The notes under the pieces: model-generated
What the model saw: the letters and a program-made list of their open reading frames with translations, nothing else
Told to the model about the DNA's origin: nothing
The model's database searches: none
Part shown: one piece after another, positions 36,481-44,905 of the stretch
Layout: every line of letters begins with the position of its first letter
Position numbering within the stretch: the stretch's first letter is position 1
Made by a program: the position numbers and the translations under genes
Origin: CAVTZP01 sp963739245
Lineage (GTDB): Bacteria; Chloroflexota; Dehalococcoidia; Dehalococcoidales; BS750m-G39
DNA length: 64,000 nt
Assembly: GCA_963739245.1 (NCBI GenBank)
Contig: CAVTZP010000007.1
Span: 186,001 to 250,000 of the forward strand
Reading direction: 5' to 3'

Positions 36481-37401
36481 TCAATTTCCTACCATGTGAA
36501 GCTTCGCGAAAAATTTAACGATATGCTCCGAATTAACAACAAATATTGACCTCTTGTGATATTCCTCAAGCTCCACAGGGCTAATTCCTTCTACATATTC
36601 ATCTAAACGCTCGGGTGATATACTTCTGCTTGCACCATAATCCACTAATAGCCACTCCACTTTCTCAGGCTTTTGCCCACGAGGTCCAAAATCAATCTTA
36701 TCCCGATTAATTCTACCGGATGCCAAGTCCACATCTTTCAAATCATACGTGGCAACATATAGAGGTGCGGTGGTTATAACCACTGGGATGAACAACATAG
36801 AAAATTTTTGAGGCTCTTCTTCTGACTCTTTTCCTAGCTCTTTTTCTAATTGGAGCTCCAGCTCTTGCGCCACTCCCGAAACACCAATACAAGCTTGGAT
36901 AAATGCATCCTCAATAGGGTTTGGAGAAGCGTATCTCTTGTTTCCTCTTTTGCCGATTTCTAACCACCAATTGTCTATCAAGTATGTTGCTACGTCATCA
37001 AATGGCAGTTTTAGCTGATCGTAATGAGCACAAGGCATTAAAATATCGACCGGCTGGGTTTGTTCAGCTCGTAATCTTATAAGAAGCGGCTGACTATATG
37101 TACCCAAAGGGTTGCCAAATAGCCAATACCCCCGAGTGGGGTCAACTCTTTTACACTCGACAACCGCATATATTTGATGGGAACCACCTGACTCATCCCG
37201 TAAGATTATATCAACACGTGAATCTCTGTCTTTTATTGAAACTGGATACTCCGTCGTATGTACTCGCCATTCAGTTCTGTGAGCATTATGCTGAAGGACT
37301 TCGGCGCATTTCTCCTGAAATATGAAACCATGCTCAATGAGTCCATCAAATAATATCTGTTCCAAGTTTTCATCTGGATTATTTGCGTCAGAATTGCTCA
37401 T
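36481..37401 (-). CDS. Orphan PD-(D/E)XK nuclease-like protein
   Basis: 306 residues, not named. A restriction-endonuclease-like core is visible: RVDIILRD with Asp64, then VVECKR with Glu82 and Lys84, the D-X17-E-X-K geometry of PD-(D/E)XK enzymes; an upstream Glu at 51 may complete the site. The C-terminal half (about 160-306) has no recognised domain. No partner methyltransferase or helicase is adjacent. GGGAGGT precedes the ATG. The gene is AT-rich with a repeat beside it, so probably acquired. It may be a defence remnant, a REase-like housekeeping enzyme, or neither. Confidence 0.6.
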   Translation of the reverse strand: MSNSDANNPDENLEQILFDGLIEHGFIFQEKCAEVLQHNAHRTEWRVHTTEYPVSIKDRDSRVDIILRDESGGSHQIYAVVECKRVDPTRGYWLFGNPLGTYSQPLLIRLRAEQTQPVDILMPCAHYDQLKLPFDDVATYLIDNWWLEIGKRGNKRYASPNPIEDAFIQACIGVSGVAQELELQLEKELGKESEEEPQKFSMLFIPVVITTAPLYVATYDLKDVDLASGRINRDKIDFGPRGQKPEKVEWLLVDYGASRSISPERLDEYVEGISPVELEEYHKRSIFVVNSEHIVKFFAKLHMVGN

Positions 37402-37418
37402 CTTTACCTCCCTCTTAT

Positions 37419-38816
37419 CTACCCCCTCAAAAACTTATCAATATCGGCGGCGGCGAGCTTGCCCGCCCCCATGGCAGAAATCACCGTAGCCGCGCCGGTA
37501 ACTATATCACCACCAGCCCAGACCTTATCTTTTTTTGTCTTACCGGTAGCCTCATCAGCCACCACCGTCCCCCGCTTGCTTGTCTCCAGACCCGGCGTGG
37601 TTGAGGCAACGAGGGGGTTGGGGGTGGTGCCTAAAGCCACTATCACCACATCAACGTCAAGAACAAACTCGCTCCCCTCTTTAACCACCGGCCGGCGCCG
37701 GCCACTCTCATCCGGCTCACCCAGCTCCATCTCATAGCACTCCATGCCCACCAGCCAGTTCTGCTCGTTGCCCAGAAACTTTTTGGGATTGGTCAAGAGC
37801 TTAAACTGGATGCCTTCTTCCTGGGCATTCTCCAACTCCTCGCGGCGGGCGGGCATCTCCGCCTCGGAACGACGATAAACAATATAAACTACGTCGGCGC
37901 CAAGCCTGAGGGCGCACCGGGCTGAATCCATGGCCACATTGCCGCCGCCAATTACCGCTACCCTCTTGCCCAGCTTTACCGGCGTGTCATACTCGGGAAA
38001 TCTATACGCCTTCATCAGATTGACCCGGGTCAAAAATTCATTCGCCGAATAGATGCCGTTGAGGTTCTCGCCGGGGATGTTCATAAACATGGGCAGTCCC
38101 GCGCCGGTGCCGAGGAAAACAGCATGATAGCCATTACCGAGTACCTCGTCTATGGTAACGAGCTTGCCGACCACCGAGTCCAGTTCAATCTTCACCCCCA
38201 GAGAAGCGACATATTCAACCTCAGCCTGGACAATCTCTTTAGGCAGCCGGAACTGCGGGATGCCATACATCAGCACCCCGCCGGCGACATGCAATGCCTC
38301 AAAGATGGTGACGCCATGCCCCAGCTTAGCCAGGTCAGCCGCTGCCGTTAGTCCCGCCGGTCCCGAGCCGACCACCGCTACCTTTTTACCGCTAGGCGTT
38401 GGCTTGGGCGAGGGCGAGCTTGCCTTCGGCATATTAGCCCGCTCCCAGTCGGCGACAAACCGCTCCAGACGGCCGATGGCAATCGGGGCTCCCTTCTTCG
38501 CCAGCGAGCAGGTAGACTCACACTGGGTCTCCTGGGGACAGACCCGCCCGCAGATGCCGGGCAGGGCATTCTTACTCTTTAGCATTCTCACTGCTTCAGG
38601 CATATCACCGTCGCGGAGAGCCTTGATAAAATCAGGAATATCCACCCCTACCGGGCAGCCCTCAACACAATTACGCTTGGGGCACTGAATACAGCGGCTC
38701 GCCTCCTCTTTAGCCTGCTCTAAACTGTAACCCAGAGCCACCTCATTGAAATTTTTACCCCGCACTTTAGGGTCTTGCCTGGGCATTTCCACTCGATTAA
38801 GATTTAGCTTTGCCAT
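37419..38816 (-). CDS. gltA: GltA-type NADPH oxidoreductase (glutamate synthase beta/NfnB-like)
   Basis: 465 residues with N-terminal 4Fe-4S ligands Cys42, Cys45, Cys50 and Cys54, a second set in PGICGRVCPQ...CESTC (about 91-108), then two Rossmann folds (VVGSGPAGLTAAADLAKLG and VIGGGNVAMDSARCALRLG). The upstream ORF frame extends 5' but the ATG at 38816 begins MAKLNLNRVEMPRQDP, the family's normal start, 2 nt after the sudA stop. With SudA it forms an NfnAB/SudAB-like complex coupling NADPH, NADH and ferredoxin. A large glutamate synthase subunit is not adjacent, which favours NfnAB over GltBD. Confidence 0.9.
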   Translation of the reverse strand: MAKLNLNRVEMPRQDPKVRGKNFNEVALGYSLEQAKEEASRCIQCPKRNCVEGCPVGVDIPDFIKALRDGDMPEAVRMLKSKNALPGICGRVCPQETQCESTCSLAKKGAPIAIGRLERFVADWERANMPKASSPSPKPTPSGKKVAVVGSGPAGLTAAADLAKLGHGVTIFEALHVAGGVLMYGIPQFRLPKEIVQAEVEYVASLGVKIELDSVVGKLVTIDEVLGNGYHAVFLGTGAGLPMFMNIPGENLNGIYSANEFLTRVNLMKAYRFPEYDTPVKLGKRVAVIGGGNVAMDSARCALRLGADVVYIVYRRSEAEMPARREELENAQEEGIQFKLLTNPKKFLGNEQNWLVGMECYEMELGEPDESGRRRPVVKEGSEFVLDVDVVIVALGTTPNPLVASTTPGLETSKRGTVVADEATGKTKKDKVWAGGDIVTGAATVISAMGAGKLAAADIDKFLRG

Positions 38817-38817
38817 A

Positions 38818-39657
38818 TCATCGCACCTCAGAGTGAGCTTTCTGCCACTGCTCAAAAGAGCATTTCTCTTCACCAAGATAAATACGCTGACGGGCAAGGA
38901 GCAAATCCCAGTCCACCTGATGCCCGTCAAAATCGGGGCCATCAACACAGGCAAACTTGGTCTCCCCGCCAACCCCGACCCGGCAGCAGCCGCACATTCC
39001 AGTGCCATCAACCATTATCGGGTTCAGGCTAACGATGGTCTTAACGCCAAAGGGCTGGGTGGTCTTGGCGCAGAACTTCATCATAACCACCGGACCGATA
39101 GCAATGACCAGGTCAATCTTTTCACCGCCTTCAAGCAGCTCCTTCAGTGGCTCGGTTACCACCCCTTTTCGCCCGTAAGAGCCATCATCAGTAGTCACTA
39201 TCAGCTGGTCGCTGACGCTGCGCAGCCTGTCCTCCCAGAAGAGCAGGTCTTTGCTCCGCGCCCCCAGGATTGAGATAATCTTATTGCCGGCCTGTTTCAA
39301 TGCCCGGGCGATAGGGGCGATGGGGGCGGCGCCAACCCCTCCTGCCACGCAAACTACAGTGCCAAATTTCTCAATATGGGCCGGCAGACCAAGCGGGCCG
39401 ACAAAATCAGCGATAGAGTCACCAGCCTTCAGCAGGGCTAGCCTCGCTGTTGTTGTCCCCACCTCCATAAAGACGATGGTGAGGCTACCCTCATCCCGGT
39501 CCCAGTCAGCGATGGTCAGGGGAATACGCTCGCCCTTTTCGTCAATCCTGACCACGACAAACTGCCCGGGCTGAGCCTTCTTTGCTACCGCCGGCGCCGC
39601 AACCTTGAAAAGATGGATATTCGGCACCAGGTCCTCTCTCAACAATATCTTATACAA
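38818..39657 (-). CDS. sudA: Ferredoxin-NADP reductase-like subunit (SudA/NfnA)
   Basis: 279 residues: FAD-binding beta-barrel (about 1-95, RIPLTIADWDRDEG), NAD-binding half (VVCVAGGVGAAPIAPIARAL) and a C-terminal 2Fe-2S site with Cys residues in GMCGCCRV and FACVDGP (about 220-240). Typical for the NfnA subunit of NADH-dependent ferredoxin:NADP oxidoreductase. The start is TTG behind a GGGGGTGAGAG, and a terminator-like hairpin lies in the leader. Cotranscribed with gltA. Confidence 0.88.
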   Translation of the reverse strand: MYKILLREDLVPNIHLFKVAAPAVAKKAQPGQFVVVRIDEKGERIPLTIADWDRDEGSLTIVFMEVGTTTARLALLKAGDSIADFVGPLGLPAHIEKFGTVVCVAGGVGAAPIAPIARALKQAGNKIISILGARSKDLLFWEDRLRSVSDQLIVTTDDGSYGRKGVVTEPLKELLEGGEKIDLVIAIGPVVMMKFCAKTTQPFGVKTIVSLNPIMVDGTGMCGCCRVGVGGETKFACVDGPDFDGHQVDWDLLLARQRIYLGEEKCSFEQWQKAHSEVR

Positions 39658-39698
39658 CTACTCTCACCCCCAATCTAAAATCATCCGTTAGGCACGCT

Positions 39699-39739
39699 AA
39701 AAAGGGCTACTCCGGAATTACCCTCTCCGGAGATAGCCC
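39699..39739 (-). terminator. Terminator-like hairpin in the sudA leader (candidate attenuator)
   Basis: On the minus strand GGGCTATCTCCGGA pairs with TCCGGAGTAGCCC across a GAGGGTAAT loop (one bulged base) and is followed directly by TTTTT. It lies 42 nt before the sudA start and after a predicted promoter at 39791-39819. A smaller CCTCT/AGAGG stem precedes it (39744-39761). Its CCTCT could instead pair with the AGAGGG in the terminator loop. Confidence 0.6.
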
Positions 39740-39790
39740 AGTCCCTCTTAATCTACAGAGGTTGCCCATGTATGTTCAATCCATCGAAAT

Positions 39791-39819
39791 AGAATATCAC
39801 CAAATGTTATATAATTCAA
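39791..39819 (-). promoter_or_regulatory. Promoter of sudA-gltA
   Basis: On the minus strand TTGAAT, 17 nt, TATTCT. It predicts a leader of about 125 nt that contains the terminator-like hairpin, leaving room for regulation. Confidence 0.4.
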
Positions 39820-39841
39820 GTCACTTTAGCCCAAAAACCCA

Positions 39842-39870
39842 TTGCCTAATCATCATTAAAGGTATATGAT
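39842..39870 (+). promoter_or_regulatory. Promoter of remA-gmk
   Basis: TTGCCT, 17 nt, TATGAT. It gives a leader of about 50 nt with AGAGGTG before the remA ATG. The -35 sequence is the one found at argJ and mfd. Confidence 0.5.
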
Positions 39871-39926
39871 AATAAGCACCGCGACTCGAAGAGTCATTCA
39901 GCCGAAGGACTAAAAGAGGTGTAATA

Positions 39927-40205
39927 ATGGTCACCGAACTGGTTCACGTTGGGTTTAATAATTTCGTAGCAATAAATAGAGTTATTGCTATCGCTTCACC
40001 AAATTCAGCACCGACGAAACGCACCGTCCAGGAAGGGAAAACCAAGGGATTACTCATTGATATGACCAACGGCAGAAAGACCAAGGCAGTTATCATTACC
40101 GATGACGGGCATATTATTCAGGCCGCCCTTGCCCCGGAAACGATTGCTGGCAGACTACAAGCCAGTCGAGGCTCAGTGCAAAGTGAGGAAAAAGACGAAC
40201 CATAA
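39927..40205 (+). CDS. RemA/DUF370 family regulator
   Basis: A 92-residue DUF370 protein. In Bacillus, RemA is a DNA-binding activator of matrix and osmoprotection genes; in other bacteria it often lies beside gmk as here. Motifs: LVHVGFNNFVAINRVIAI, GLLIDMTNGRKTKAVIITD and GHIIQAALAPETIAGRLQ. The tail is acidic. The gmk start lies inside its last codons, so translation is coupled. Confidence 0.88.
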   Translation: MVTELVHVGFNNFVAINRVIAIASPNSAPTKRTVQEGKTKGLLIDMTNGRKTKAVIITDDGHIIQAALAPETIAGRLQASRGSVQSEEKDEP

Positions 40206-40821
40206 AGGTGACCCGCCGTTTAACCTTCAGCCAAAGCCATTACTTATCGTTCTCTCCGGTCCCTCGGGAGCAGGGAAGGATGCCATTTTAAGCCGGATGA
40301 AAAAAACAGGCTACCCTATTGAGTTTATTACCACTGTAACCACACGCCCCCGGCGAGCTAAGGAAAAAAATAATGTTGACTACCACTTTGTCTCCGAAGA
40401 AAGTTTCCAGCAGATGCTCAAAAATAACAAGCTACTGGAGTGGGCAAAGGTCTACGGCAACTGGTACGGCGTGCCCAAGCAGCCGGTGAAGAGAGCGCTG
40501 GATAAGGGACGAGATATAATAGTAAGGATTGATACTCAAGGGGCAGCCACGATAAAGAAAATCATACCTCAGGCGGTATTTATCTTTGTTGTGCCCCTAT
40601 CAATAGAAGAACTTGCCACTAGGCTCAAGCAGCGCCATACCGAGTCACCCTTTGACCTTGCCCTGCGGCTAAAAACTGCCGAGGAAGAAATGAAAAAGTT
40701 ACCCCTGTTTGACTACGTAGTAGTTAATAGACAGGATAAAATTGACCTGGCGGTATCAGCCATTGAGGCGGTTATTACCGCCGAAAAGCACCGGGTAAAG
40801 CCCAGGGAAATCAGGTTATAA
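40183..40821 (+). CDS. gmk: Guanylate kinase
   Basis: Phosphorylates GMP to GDP. P-loop GPSGAGKDAIL, ITTVTTRPRRAKEKNNVDYHF (GMP site), LLEWAKVYGNWYGVP and KRHTESPF-like RQRHTESPFDLALRL. An ATG far upstream lies inside remA in another frame and would add 27 odd residues; the GTG at 40183 gives 212 residues starting MRKKTNHKGD, with GAGG about 10 nt ahead. It overlaps remA by 23 nt and the pit 3' end by 11 nt from the opposite strand. rpoZ does not follow. Confidence 0.93.
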   Translation: MRKKTNHKGDPPFNLQPKPLLIVLSGPSGAGKDAILSRMKKTGYPIEFITTVTTRPRRAKEKNNVDYHFVSEESFQQMLKNNKLLEWAKVYGNWYGVPKQPVKRALDKGRDIIVRIDTQGAATIKKIIPQAVFIFVVPLSIEELATRLKQRHTESPFDLALRLKTAEEEMKKLPLFDYVVVNRQDKIDLAVSAIEAVITAEKHRVKPREIRL

Positions 40822-41806
40822 ACCTCAGTAGCCAGGTAAACAAATAGCCCAGCACGAAACAGACGGGGAAGGTTATTACCCAGGTCATAACAATGTTGCC
40901 AGCCATCCCCCAGCGTACTGCCGAAAATCGCCGGGTAGCACCCACCCCCATGATAGATGCGCCAATGCAATGGGTGGTGCTCAGAGGTATACCGAAAGCG
41001 GAAGCGAGCAAAATGGCAATTGAGCCTGAACTCTCAGCGGCAAAGCCGTTTACTGGCTCCAGCTTGGTAATTTTGAAACCCATAGTTCGGATTATGCGCC
41101 ACCCACCAAAAGCTGTCCCAATCCCCATCACCGTACCACAAAGTAGCATTACCCACACTGGAATGGTAAACTGCTTCATTACCCCTCCCATCACCAGGGC
41201 TAGGGCAAAGACCCCCATGAACTTCTGACCATCGTTGCTACCATGGCTGAACGCCATAAAAGCCGCCGAGAGTATCTGAAGCCGGCTGAAGATTCTACGG
41301 ATAAATGACGGCCTAACACGCCGCAATATCCAATATAGGCTAGTCATTACTATCGCACCCAGAAAAAAGCCGAGAAAGGTAGAAATACCAAGACCAATAA
41401 GCACCTTCTGCCAGCCTGCCCAGAGTAAAACCGAGGGACCAGCCGCGGCAAGTCCGGCTCCGGTAAGCCCAGCAATAAGCTCATGGCTCTCACTGGTGGG
41501 TATTCCGTAGAACCAGGCGGCTGTGCTCCAAACCACAACAGTAAGCGTAGCGGCAATCACTACAGGGAGTCCGATAACCTCTGGCCTCACAATGCCCTGG
41601 CCCAAAGTCGCTGCTACCGCCGTGCCTGTTACCAGAGCACCCACGATATTAAGAACAGCAGCCATAATCACGGCTTGAGATGGGGAAAGAACACGAGTGG
41701 AAACTACAGTAGCGATGGCATTAGGGGCGTCTGTCCAGCCATTGACAAACTCGGCCGCCAGAACTAATAGTAAAGCGACTACCAGCAGGATAATGCCATC
41801 AGGCAT
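40811..41806 (-). CDS. pit: PiT family inorganic phosphate transporter
   Basis: 331 residues with about ten membrane helices. The family's two repeats are visible: GWTDAPNAIATVVSTRVLSP near the N-terminus, and AFSHGSNDGQKFMGVFALAL in the second half. The central cytoplasmic loop is short. It probably imports metal-phosphate with protons or sodium. Its start overlaps the DUF47 stop by 8 nt, the usual pit-DUF47 arrangement. Confidence 0.93.
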   Translation of the reverse strand: MPDGIILLVVALLLVLAAEFVNGWTDAPNAIATVVSTRVLSPSQAVIMAAVLNIVGALVTGTAVAATLGQGIVRPEVIGLPVVIAATLTVVVWSTAAWFYGIPTSESHELIAGLTGAGLAAAGPSVLLWAGWQKVLIGLGISTFLGFFLGAIVMTSLYWILRRVRPSFIRRIFSRLQILSAAFMAFSHGSNDGQKFMGVFALALVMGGVMKQFTIPVWVMLLCGTVMGIGTAFGGWRIIRTMGFKITKLEPVNGFAAESSGSIAILLASAFGIPLSTTHCIGASIMGVGATRRFSAVRWGMAGNIVMTWVITFPVCFVLGYLFTWLLRFIT

Positions 41807-42425
41807 TCTTGATGGCTACCCCTTCTAGGACATTAGCCACATCCTCACACCTATCAGTGGCACTCTCCATGTGCTCGTAAATCTCGCGCCACTTAATAAT
41901 ATGAGCAATGTCTGTGGAATCACTAAAAAGCTCAGCCAGCGCTGAGCGGTATACCCGGTCAGCCATATTCTCCACCCGGTTAAGCTCCACGCATCGTTTG
42001 AGAATCTGCTTTAACTCACTACGATGTCGTAACTGGGGCATCGCCTTTGCTATCTCAGTTGCCCCCACCACTATTATACCGGCAAGCTCCTTAACTCTCC
42101 GACCTGGGGGGTCTACCTTGTAGAGAAGCATGGCATCGCTGGCAGCATGGATAAAATCGATGACATCATCCAGAGTATGAGCCAACTGGGCTATGTCCTC
42201 TCGGTCAAAAGGGGTGATAAAGGTGCGGTGTAATTGCGCCATAATTTTATGAGTGATTGTATCCCCCTCGTGCTCAAGTTCGGTTATCTCGTTTACCTTC
42301 TGCTCAACATCCTGCCAGTTATCAACCAGCTCCTTCAGGCTCTTGGCTGCCTTCACCATATTGCGGGCGCTCTCCTCAAAAAGGGGGAAGAAAACCTCCT
42401 CCCGGGGCATAAAAGGGAACCTCAC
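41799..42425 (-). CDS. DUF47/PhoU-like Pit accessory protein
   Basis: 208 residues, all-helical PhoU-like protein. Paired repeats include EITELEHEGDTITHKIMAQLH, TPFDREDIAQLAHTLDDVIDFI and WREIYEHMESATDRCEDVANVLEG, with acidic metal-binding clusters. Such proteins regulate Pit transport. Start is GTG with GGAGG ahead. It leads the DUF47-pit operon. Confidence 0.92.
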   Translation of the reverse strand: MRFPFMPREEVFFPLFEESARNMVKAAKSLKELVDNWQDVEQKVNEITELEHEGDTITHKIMAQLHRTFITPFDREDIAQLAHTLDDVIDFIHAASDAMLLYKVDPPGRRVKELAGIIVVGATEIAKAMPQLRHRSELKQILKRCVELNRVENMADRVYRSALAELFSDSTDIAHIIKWREIYEHMESATDRCEDVANVLEGVAIKNA

Positions 42426-42445
42426 GCTCTAATCCTCCGCCAGTG

Positions 42446-42474
42446 AGTTTAGTTGAGAGTTAGACGGTTGTCAA
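42446..42474 (-). promoter_or_regulatory. Promoter of DUF47-pit
   Basis: On the minus strand TTGACA, 17 nt, TAAACT, giving a 15-20 nt leader with GGAGG. Its -35 box lies 10 bp from the -35 box of the divergent permease promoter. Confidence 0.65.
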
Positions 42475-42484
42475 GCAGAAATTA

Positions 42485-42513
42485 TTGACAGCCAGCACCA
42501 AGAAGCATAAAAT
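42485..42513 (+). promoter_or_regulatory. Promoter of the permease-USP-TrkA operon, predicted leaderless
   Basis: A perfect TTGACA, 17 nt, TAAAAT. Nine bases (TCGGCAAAT) separate it from the permease ATG and hold no ribosome-binding site. The strongest -35/-10 pair in the window. Confidence 0.7.
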
Positions 42514-42522
42514 TCGGCAAAT

Positions 42523-44001
42523 ATGGAAAGTAGCTGGCAACCCAAACCCGGGGATAAGATTTTTCGCCCCCGCCGAATTAAGCTGCCTCACCTAAGACGG
42601 GTGCTGGGCGTCCCCGCCCTATTCAGCATCGGCTATGGGGATGTCGGCGGCTCCATTTACTATGGCTTGGGGCTTGTCGCCCTGGTAGCCTTAGGGGCTA
42701 CCCCCATTGTGCTGATGATAGCTGGCATTATTTACGTCTTTAACGCCCTCACCTATGCTGAGGGTTCAGCTATGATACCTGAGGGAGGAGGCTCAGCTAG
42801 CTACGCCCGACATGGCTTTAACGACCTGGTTGGTTTCATCTCTGGCTGGGTACTTATGCTTAGCTATATTGTTACCATGTGCATTTCGGCTTATACTATT
42901 CCCCCCTATCTGAGCTATTTCTGGCCGGTGCTGAATGAGCCAGTATTTGGCACGGCAACATCCATGGGAATCATTCTTCTCCTCATGCTGATAAATGTTC
43001 TGGGCATAAGAGAATCATCAAGGCTGAACATATTCTTCATCGGCATCGACATAGCTACCCAAATTACACTGGTAATCTTAGGTATCACACTGATACTGGC
43101 AGTAAACCCGGGAGTCTTATTTCAACACATGTTTGGTCACGGCAACTGGCCTTCTATGCAAAGCCTGGTCTTTGGCATTGCCCTGGCCGCCCTGTGTTTT
43201 ACCGGCGTAGAATCGGTATCCCAGCATGGTGAAGAGACACGCCACCCCGAAAAAAAGATGCCCCAGGCATATATCCTTATGATAGTGGCGGTTCTGGTTC
43301 TTTTTGCCGGCATTTCAATAGTTGCCCTGTCAGCCATGACCCCTCAAATTCTCGGTGACCCGGTAAACGGCTGGGCAAGAGACCCGATAGCCGGCATAGC
43401 GGCTAACCTGCCTTCAAACGTCTTGCAGGATATATTCGCCCCACTGGTCGCTATACTGGCGGCAACTATCATGCTTGTTTCCACCAATGCCGGGCTACTT
43501 GGTATCTCCCGTCTTTCCTATAACCTGTCTTCACACCACCAGCTACCGGTAACCTTAAGTCGAATCCATCCCCGCTTCCGAACACCCTATATCGCCATTA
43601 TCCTCTTTTGCCTAATCTCCGTTCTGGTGTTAATTCCCGGCTTCTTCTCCACCAGCTTTTTTGCTGATTTAGGAGCATTATATGTCTTTGGCTCCTTGCT
43701 CTGCTTCGCCCTAGCTCATGCTGCGATTCTGGCGCTGCGGATAAAAAAACCCGACTTGCCACGCCCCTTCAAGCTGGGCGGGAATATCAGGATTAAAGGA
43801 GGTGACCTGCCAATTACCAGCATCCTCGGCCTAATTACCACCTCGGTAATATGGCTCATCGTGATAATTACCCAGCCCTATAGCCGCTGGTTGGGAATGG
43901 GCTGGATGGTGGTCGGCTTAATTATTTACTCCGTCTACCGGTGGAAAGCACATCTGCCACTAACCCATATACCCAAAAAGCCCGGGGAAAAGATATTGTA
44001 G
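42523..44001 (+). CDS. APC superfamily permease (candidate K+ or amino-acid transporter)
   Basis: 492 residues with 12 predicted membrane helices after a ~35-residue basic cytoplasmic N-terminus. Helix 1 carries SIGYGDVGGSIYYGLG, the unwound G-rich substrate loop of APC proteins, and EGGGSASYARHGFND and GIRESSRLNIFF follow. The FTGVESVSQHGEETRHPEKKMPQA stretch is typical for the amino-acid permease branch. Downstream UspA and two RCK (TrkA) genes suggest regulation by nucleotides and raise the possibility that it moves potassium, as KimA-type APC proteins do. Substrate not provable. Confidence 0.82.
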   Translation: MESSWQPKPGDKIFRPRRIKLPHLRRVLGVPALFSIGYGDVGGSIYYGLGLVALVALGATPIVLMIAGIIYVFNALTYAEGSAMIPEGGGSASYARHGFNDLVGFISGWVLMLSYIVTMCISAYTIPPYLSYFWPVLNEPVFGTATSMGIILLLMLINVLGIRESSRLNIFFIGIDIATQITLVILGITLILAVNPGVLFQHMFGHGNWPSMQSLVFGIALAALCFTGVESVSQHGEETRHPEKKMPQAYILMIVAVLVLFAGISIVALSAMTPQILGDPVNGWARDPIAGIAANLPSNVLQDIFAPLVAILAATIMLVSTNAGLLGISRLSYNLSSHHQLPVTLSRIHPRFRTPYIAIILFCLISVLVLIPGFFSTSFFADLGALYVFGSLLCFALAHAAILALRIKKPDLPRPFKLGGNIRIKGGDLPITSILGLITTSVIWLIVIITQPYSRWLGMGWMVVGLIIYSVYRWKAHLPLTHIPKKPGEKIL

Positions 44002-44058
44002 AGTTCTCATGGGAAGATTATAATACCAGTTGCCCGCCAGTAAGCGGGAAGAGGAGCC

Positions 44059-44484
44059 ATGGAGTTTCACAAGATCCTGGTGCCGGTAATCGGCACCAAA
44101 GCCGACGAAGAGGCAATCAAGTTAGCCTGCCGGCTGGCCAAGAAGGATAAGGCTAAAATATGGGTGGTTTACGTTATTACCATAAAACGCTCCCTGCCAC
44201 TGGAAGCTGAGATTGAATCAGAAACTAAAAAGGCTGAAGAGATACTAGACCATGCCGAGAGGGTGGCAGAAGAAGAAGACTACGAGGCAGAGACCGACGT
44301 GATTCAAGCTCGCGAGGCAGGTCTGGCTATTGTTGATGAGGCTGCAGAACGGGGGGTTGACCTAATCATGCTGGGTGTTCCCTATAAGCGGCGCTTCGGG
44401 CAGTTTAGCCTGGGCACAGTTGTGCCCTATGTGCTAACAAACGCCCCTTGCCGTGTTATACTATATCGTGAACGCACTACCTAG
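44059..44484 (+). CDS. Universal stress protein (UspA) family
   Basis: 141 residues, single Usp domain: ILVPVIGTKADEEAIKLACRLAK, VVYVITIKRSLPLE and at the end GTVVPYVLTNAPCRVILYR. The ATP-binding GxxGxx(9)G(S/T) motif is imperfect: the stretch reads GVPYKRRFGQFSLGTV, so ATP binding is uncertain. Second gene of the permease operon; USPs often bind or regulate transporters. Confidence 0.88.
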   Translation: MEFHKILVPVIGTKADEEAIKLACRLAKKDKAKIWVVYVITIKRSLPLEAEIESETKKAEEILDHAERVAEEEDYEAETDVIQAREAGLAIVDEAAERGVDLIMLGVPYKRRFGQFSLGTVVPYVLTNAPCRVILYRERTT

Positions 44485-44497
44485 GTAGAGTTTGCTT

Positions 44498-44902
44498 ATG
44501 AAAGTAGTAATTATGGGCTGTGGGAGGGTGGGAGCTCGACTCGCTGGACTTTTAGATATCGAGGGACATAGTGTTACCATCCTAGATATTGATGCTTATA
44601 GCTTCCGCAGGCTACCCCCTGATTTTGCCGGCACGGCACTGGTGGGTGATGGCATTGATGAGGAAGCACTTAAGAAGGCAGGCATAGAGGAAGCCGATGT
44701 CTTTGTGGCTGTAACCCAGGGAGATAATCGCAATATCATGGCAACTCAAATTGCCAAGCATATCTTCAATGTACCCAAGGTAATCTGCCGCATCTATGAC
44801 CCCCTGCGCCGGGAGCTATTCAACTCTCTGGGGATAGAAGCCCTCAGCCCGACCACAACATTTGCCCAGATGCTAAAGGATAGGATAGAGGGAGTAAGTT
44901 AA
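44498..44902 (+). CDS. TrkA-N (RCK) domain protein without C-terminal domain
   Basis: 134 residues: only the NAD-binding RCK domain (KVVIMGCGRVGARLAGLLD, then DIDAYSFRRL, and VFVAVTQGDNRNIMATQIAKH), with no TrkA-C ligand domain. The ATG at 44498 matches the fold start; an upstream TTG is possible. Probably partners with the next gene to form a gating ring. Confidence 0.9.
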   Translation: MKVVIMGCGRVGARLAGLLDIEGHSVTILDIDAYSFRRLPPDFAGTALVGDGIDEEALKKAGIEEADVFVAVTQGDNRNIMATQIAKHIFNVPKVICRIYDPLRRELFNSLGIEALSPTTTFAQMLKDRIEGVS

Positions 44903-44905
44903 ACC

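Noticed and set aside
38817..39011. N-terminal extension of gltA of about 65 residues
   Set aside because: It overlaps sudA out of frame and reads unlike the family; ATG at 38816 begins the normal protein.
40102..40182. ATG start for gmk inside remA
   Set aside because: Adds 27 residues unlike guanylate kinases; the GTG at 40183 fits the family length and lies just before the remA stop.
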